Part shown: positions 60,558 through 64,000 of the stretch, piece by piece | Numbering within the stretch: the stretch's first letter is position 1 | Layout of the letters: the number at the start of each line of letters is the position of its first letter | DNA from: an uncultured Deferribacterales bacterium | GTDB lineage: Bacteria; Chrysiogenota; Deferribacteres; Deferribacterales; Mucispirillaceae | Assembly: GCA_947853665.1 (NCBI GenBank) | Contig: CANTXF010000044.1 | Span: forward strand, 22,514-86,513 | Direction: 5' to 3' | Length of the DNA stretch: 64,000 bases | Made by a program: the position numbers and the translations under genes | Notes under the pieces: model-generated | What the model was told of the DNA's origin: nothing | The model's input: only the letters and a program-made list of their open reading frames with translations | The model's database searches: none

Positions 60558-61842
60558 CGTAATTACCATTTTTCCCGAAATGTTCGAAGCCGCTTTCCGG
60601 CAGGGGGTAGTTTCCAAAGGAGCGGAAAAGGGAATTCTGGAGATAAATCCCATAAACCTGCGGGATTATACGGAAACGAAGCATCAGATAACGGACGATT
60701 ACCAGTACGGCGGAGGCGCCGGGCTTGTTATGAAGCCGGAGCCTTTGTGCAAAGCGGTTAAAAGCATACGCGCCCGGGGAGAGACTCTGGTCGTGCTGCT
60801 GGACCCGCGGGGCAAAAGGTTTGAGCAGAAGGATGCGGAAAGGCTTGCCGGTCTGGACAGCATAACCTTTATATGCGGCCGGTACGAGGGCGTGGACGAG
60901 AGGGTCAGGGAGCTGGCCGTGGACGAGGAATATTCCATCGGGGACTTTATCCTTACCGGAGGCGAATTTGCCGCTATGGTAATGATAGACGCGGTGGCAA
61001 GGCTGGTGCCCGGAGTTCTGGGGGACGAAGCCTCCGCCGAGGACGAATCCTTTACCACCGGCATGCTGGAATATCCTCACTACACAAGGCCCTGCGAGTA
61101 CGAAGGGCTTAAGGTGCCGGACGTTCTCATAAACGGCAACCATGCCGAGATAGAGAAGTGGCGGCGGGAAATGGCCGTTTTAATAACGAGACGGCACAGG
61201 CCCGATTTGCTTGATATTTCTCTGCTTACAAGGGAAGAAAGGCTCGCCCTGTGCGGCGAGAAGCGAAAGGGCAGGAGCAGGAAGCTGAACATAAGCGTGG
61301 CTTTGATGCACTGGCCCATGAAAGACAAACAGGGAGACACGGTGGCCACGGCCATCACAAACCTGGACCTGCACGACATATCCCGCAGCTGCCGCACCTA
61401 CGGCGCGGACACTTATTTTGTGATAACGCCTCTCGAGGCGCAGCGGGAAATAGCGCGCAGGGTGATAAAGCACTGGATGGACGGCTTCGGAGCGGGATAT
61501 AACCCTAACCGTAAGGAAGCCTTTTCCCGCACGGTGATAAAGGATTCTCTCCTGTCCGCCATAAAGGATATGGAGAAACGCTATAAAAGGAAGCCGGTTA
61601 TAGCGGCTACCACCGCAAGGCCCGAAAGGGCCACGATAACTGCGCCGGCCCTCGGTGTGCTGGCGGAGACGGAGCCCGTTCTCCTGCTTTTCGGCACGGG
61701 GTGGGGCTTTACCGACGAAGTATTTGAACTGGCCGATTACGTTCTGGAGCCTATCGACGGGGCGGGCGATTTTAACCATCTGTCCGTTCGGAGCGCGGTC
61801 GCGATACTTCTCGACAGGATTACTGAAAATATAGGAGGATAA
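60544..61842 (+). CDS. trmD: TrmD fused to a second SPOUT-type RNA methyltransferase domain
   Basis: The 432-residue protein starts with a full TrmD (1-~235), the tRNA G37-N1 methyltransferase, with '[20 protein letters not shown]', '[16 protein letters not shown]', '[13 protein letters not shown]', '[13 protein letters not shown]' and '[18 protein letters not shown]'. After a basic linker (EKRKGRSRK) a second domain (about 245-432) has '[35 protein letters not shown]' (parts), '[13 protein letters not shown]' and '[14 protein letters not shown]', which matches the RNA_Me_trans family commonly found as a separate gene after trmD. The second target is unknown. GTG start. Confidence 0.93.
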   Translation: MKTYNVITIFPEMFEAAFRQGVVSKGAEKGILEINPINLRDYTETKHQITDDYQYGGGAGLVMKPEPLCKAVKSIRARGETLVVLLDPRGKRFEQKDAERLAGLDSITFICGRYEGVDERVRELAVDEEYSIGDFILTGGEFAAMVMIDAVARLVPGVLGDEASAEDESFTTGMLEYPHYTRPCEYEGLKVPDVLINGNHAEIEKWRREMAVLITRRHRPDLLDISLLTREERLALCGEKRKGRSRKLNISVALMHWPMKDKQGDTVATAITNLDLHDISRSCRTYGADTYFVITPLEAQREIARRVIKHWMDGFGAGYNPNRKEAFSRTVIKDSLLSAIKDMEKRYKRKPVIAATTARPERATITAPALGVLAETEPVLLLFGTGWGFTDEVFELADYVLEPIDGAGDFNHLSVRSAVAILLDRITENIGG

Positions 61843-61843
61843 A

Positions 61844-62200
61844 ATGAAAAATAAGATTATCGAGGCTGTGGAGGCCGAATTTACGGCCAGACAGCTCCCG
61901 GAGTTTCGTTCCGGCGACACGGTTCGCGTAAACTTCCGCATTGTGGAGGGCAACAAAGAGCGTATCCAGCCTTACGAGGGCGTTGTGATAGCTATGCACA
62001 GGTCCGGGGCGGGCAGCACCTTTACTGTGCGCAAGGTTGTGGGCGATATAGGCGTGGAGCGTACCTTTCCCCTCTATTCCCCCAGGATAGAGAGCCTGGA
62101 AGTTAAGCGCACCGGCCGCGTCCGCCGCGCCAAGCTGTTTTATCTGCGCGCCCTCAGGGGTAAGGCTACCCGTATCAGGGAACGTAAGAAAGGTTTTTAA
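61844..62200 (+). CDS. rplS: 50S ribosomal protein L19
   Basis: The 118-residue protein has the L19 hallmarks '[20 protein letters not shown]' and '[20 protein letters not shown]', ending '[14 protein letters not shown]'. GGAGG lies before the ATG, inside the end of the trmD gene. It closes the operon. Confidence 0.97.
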   Translation: MKNKIIEAVEAEFTARQLPEFRSGDTVRVNFRIVEGNKERIQPYEGVVIAMHRSGAGSTFTVRKVVGDIGVERTFPLYSPRIESLEVKRTGRVRRAKLFYLRALRGKATRIRERKKGF

Positions 62201-62223
62201 TCTCCCTTTTAAGCCGTTTTTGC

Positions 62224-62252
62224 TTGACATCGGGATAGATTTTAACTACAAA
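62224..62252 (+). promoter_or_regulatory. Promoter of rplM-rpsI
   Basis: Perfect TTGACA and a weaker TACAAA are spaced by 17 bp, about 32 bp upstream of rplM. Confidence 0.55.
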
Positions 62253-62284
62253 AAAAATTCAATTGGTAAAGGGGATTAAGAATA

Positions 62285-62716
62285 ATGAAATCAACTTGGG
62301 CTAAACCGGGATCATTCGAACAGAAATGGTACCTGTACGACGCGGATGAAGTCATCCTCGGCCGTCTGGCGTCTAAAATCGCCATGACCCTTATGGGAAA
62401 ATGCAAGCCTATATACACTCCGTCCATAGATACCGGCGATTTCGTGGTCGTGGTAAACGCGGAGAAAATAGCCGTTACCGGCAAATATAAGGAAAGGGAT
62501 AAAAAATATAACTGGCATACCGGCTATCTGGGCGGTATCAAGGAAAGGTCCCTTGCGGAAATGCTGGACAGGAAGCCCGAAGACGTGCTCCGCCTCGCCG
62601 TGGAGCGTATGCTTCCCAAAACCCGCATGGGCCGCAAAATGATTAAAAAATTAAAAGTTTACGCAGGTCCGGAGCATCCTCATGCTGCTCAGCAGCCTGT
62701 TAAAGTAGAGCTTTAG
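62285..62716 (+). CDS. rplM: 50S ribosomal protein L13
   Basis: The 143-residue protein contains 'WYLYDADEVILGRLASKIA', 'GDFVVVVNAEKIAVTGKY' and 'AVERMLPKTRMGRKM', with the end 'YAGPEHPHAAQQP', all diagnostic of L13. It is paired with rpsI as in most bacteria. Confidence 0.97.
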   Translation: MKSTWAKPGSFEQKWYLYDADEVILGRLASKIAMTLMGKCKPIYTPSIDTGDFVVVVNAEKIAVTGKYKERDKKYNWHTGYLGGIKERSLAEMLDRKPEDVLRLAVERMLPKTRMGRKMIKKLKVYAGPEHPHAAQQPVKVEL

Positions 62717-62731
62717 GAGGAATAGTTTACT

Positions 62732-63121
62732 ATGGCTGATTACCACTACGGCACAGGCCGGAGGAAAACTTCCGTTTCCCGCGTGTTTCTGAAACCGGGC
62801 AAAGGGGTTATTACCGTAAACGGCAAAACTCTGGAAGAGTATTTCGAGCGCATGACGGCGCGTCAAATCGTTATGCAGCCCCTCGTTACCGTGGAGCAGG
62901 AAGGCAAGTTCGACCTTTACATAACCGTCGCCGGCGGCGGCAAATCCGGCCAGGCCGGAGCAGTGCGCCACGGTCTTGCGAGAGCCCTTGAGGAATTCGA
63001 CCCGGCCTTTCGCCCCGCGATGAAAAAAGCCGGGTTTATGACCAGGGATTCCAGAATGGTTGAGCGTAAAAAATACGGCAAGCCCAAAGCGCGCAAGAGC
63101 GACCAGTACTCGAAACGTTAA
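62732..63121 (+). CDS. rpsI: 30S ribosomal protein S9
   Basis: The 129-residue protein has '[20 protein letters not shown]', '[21 protein letters not shown]' (parts) and the S9 end '[19 protein letters not shown]', whose terminal Lys-Arg reaches the P site. It follows rplM by 15 bp with GGAGGAA as ribosome site. Confidence 0.97.
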   Translation: MADYHYGTGRRKTSVSRVFLKPGKGVITVNGKTLEEYFERMTARQIVMQPLVTVEQEGKFDLYITVAGGGKSGQAGAVRHGLARALEEFDPAFRPAMKKAGFMTRDSRMVERKKYGKPKARKSDQYSKR

Positions 63122-63307
63122 TTACGGCTTGTTGTTTTATCCGGTTATCCGCCGGAAGGTAAAATCGCTTTTTGCGCGCCTTTTATACACCGCGCCGCGA
63201 TTTTATCTTCCGCCTGCGGCTTCGGATAAAATTTCTTTACCGTATGCTTTTTTAGTTCTTTTGAGGTGGTCGGCGTTATTTTTACACGAACCGTTTCTTT
63301 GCGCATA

Positions 63308-63335
63308 CGGTTCCTGCGGAAAGCCGCAGGAACCG
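63308..63335. terminator. Strong 12-bp hairpin downstream of rpsI
   Basis: CGGTTCCTGCGG and CCGCAGGAACCG pair perfectly around AAAG. No T run follows on either strand, so it may be an mRNA 3'-end stabiliser or a mobile-element relic rather than a classical terminator. Confidence 0.4.
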
Positions 63336-63673
63336 GCAGTGCGGGATTGTGCGCTTAAAATCGTTACGGTATCTTAAAATGTAATTCATGCGCCGCGGGC
63401 GGCTTTTAAGGGCTTTCCCGCGGTGTTTTCTTTTTGCTTTTTTTAAGTATAGTCATCACTTTTTCTTAAAAGCCATTTCTTTACGGAAAACTGGCGGCAT
63501 GAAATCGTGGCATGCCGTTTTTTTACTGTTCTGTCAGACGGGGTATAAATATTCCTCTCCATCCGGCCGTGATTTTTTATGGCGCGGAGCCTTTATATAA
63601 ATACACGGCTATTCGCCTAACTTTAGATAATCATTGGAAATGATCAGGCGGCTATCCCCTAACGCAGATAGTT

Positions 63674-63840
63674 ATGGAAAACATTTATAATACGGCGGCT
63701 TGCGGCGGTAATGGGTAACCTCATCCGGAGCGTTTGGCAAGTCGCTTTTTTAGGGGCAAGGCCACGGGTTTGCCTTGCCGCGCAGCTTTTATTATGAATG
63801 TTTTTAACGGCTAAAGAGCATTATTATAAATGTTTTCCAT
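63674..63840. mobile_element. MITE-like element with 19-bp terminal inverted repeats
   Basis: ATGGAAAACATTTATAATA at 63674-63692 is the exact reverse complement of 63822-63840. The 129-bp interior has no ORF; it includes a hairpin (GGCAAGG ... CCTTGCC near 63754-63779). No target duplication is obvious, though the left end shares sequence with a tandem repeat unit. The form fits a small non-autonomous element or a large RNA stem. Confidence 0.5.
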
Positions 63841-63906
63841 GACATTGCTTTAATCTGTGTAAGGGTGCGGCTGCGGATAATTATAATATAAGCTCCGCCT
63901 AGTCAA

Positions 63907-64000
63907 AAACGGGAGCCGCCTCAATTAGTGCGGCTCGTTTTCTGTCCACCAAAGCGGGACGCGCAATATTTGTCGCGCGTCGCTTGAGAGCAAGCTCGGA
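63907..64000. repeat. Array of alternating hairpin repeats, right copy (runs off window)
   Basis: Hairpin D (63907-63940: AAACG-g-GAGCCGC / GCGGCTCGTTT) is followed by the linker TCTGTCCACC. Hairpin E (63952-63985: AAGCG-g-GACGCGC / GCGCGTCGCTT) is followed by GAGAGCAAGCTCGGA, identical to the linker at 9425-9439. Both stems keep an unpaired G at the same place as in the left array but differ in stem sequence with matching changes on both arms. Confidence 0.85.

Larger units (their letters stand above)
63122..64000. other. Gene-free 880-bp region rich in hairpins and repeats
   Basis: No ORF here looks like a gene: the open frames are short and of random composition. It contains hairpins near 63198-63236 and 63308-63335, an imperfect pair of ~39-bp direct repeats at 63607-63645 and 63650-63688, an element with 19-bp inverted ends (63674-63840) and the right-hand hairpin array (63907-64000). 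Confidence 0.7.

Noticed and set aside
63388..63600. 70-residue and 105-residue plus-strand frames after rpsI
   Set aside because: Composition is random, there is no ribosome site and they lie in a hairpin-rich intergenic region.

Overview
The window comes from a diderm (Gram-negative-type) bacterium. It encodes a TonB-dependent receptor, outer-membrane barrel proteins, many Sec/lipoprotein signal peptides and an RND efflux pump with its periplasmic adaptor. The gene orders ccsA/hemX-hemA-hemC-hemD-hemB and ffh-rpsP-KH-rimM-trmD-rplS, plus an indolepyruvate:ferredoxin oxidoreductase, suggest an anaerobic or microaerobic lineage such as Deferribacterota or Desulfobacterota. That taxonomic guess is inference only.

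Layout. 1-5240: a DKNYY-repeat protein running off the left edge, a DUF2155 lipoprotein, an orphan receiver protein, a YgjP-type metallopeptidase and a YgiQ-type radical SAM protein. 5370-9250: an internally repetitive lipoprotein and a TonB receptor, each preceded by two Fur-box-like palindromes. 9298-9524: an array of alternating hairpin repeats, which reappears at the right edge (63907-64000). 10034-15320: two cyclophilins, the aryl-pyruvate cassette iorA-iorB-paaK and a Fur-family regulator. 15475-18240: a decaying patch with an acyl-CoA ligase lacking a normal start, an ABC ATPase without its N-terminal half and an AAC(3)-like acetyltransferase. A tRNA-Arg(ACG) follows at 18426-18499.

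18735-27710: adaptor-RND pump-dGTPase operon, acetate kinase, a hexapeptide acetyltransferase, and an ECF sigma / anti-sigma / LTxxQ sensor operon arranged like CnrH-CnrY-CnrX. The same promoter element, TGTAAC-N16-CGTC, precedes both the sigma operon and the pump operon, so the sigma factor probably controls the pump and the co-translated dGTPase. A third, slightly longer-spaced copy precedes a pair of secreted proteins at 47313-48426.

27713-43025: a glycine-zipper membrane protein, ModE-type regulator, HD-GYP protein, Na/Pi cotransporter, lysA, an HD hydrolase, a DUF2156 protein, a MATE pump and the heme biosynthesis operon. 43482-51070: an orphan hybrid histidine kinase, XRE regulator, endonuclease I-like lipoprotein, and a cassette of one outer-membrane protein with three related exported proteins. 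51158-57953: PLD-like nuclease, engB, DHH phosphoesterase, two DUF2231 membrane proteins (one with a cytochrome b5 domain), queH, an orphan LivJ-type binding protein and a 432-residue unknown protein. 58062-63121: SRP/translation operons, with TrmD fused to a second SPOUT-type methyltransferase domain. 63122-64000 holds no gene but has a perfect 12-bp hairpin, a 167-bp MITE-like element with 19-bp terminal inverted repeats, and the second hairpin array.

The strongest system-level signals are the CnrYXH-like ECF regulon with matching promoters, the exported-protein/outer-membrane-protein cassette that may belong to it, and the covarying hairpin arrays.
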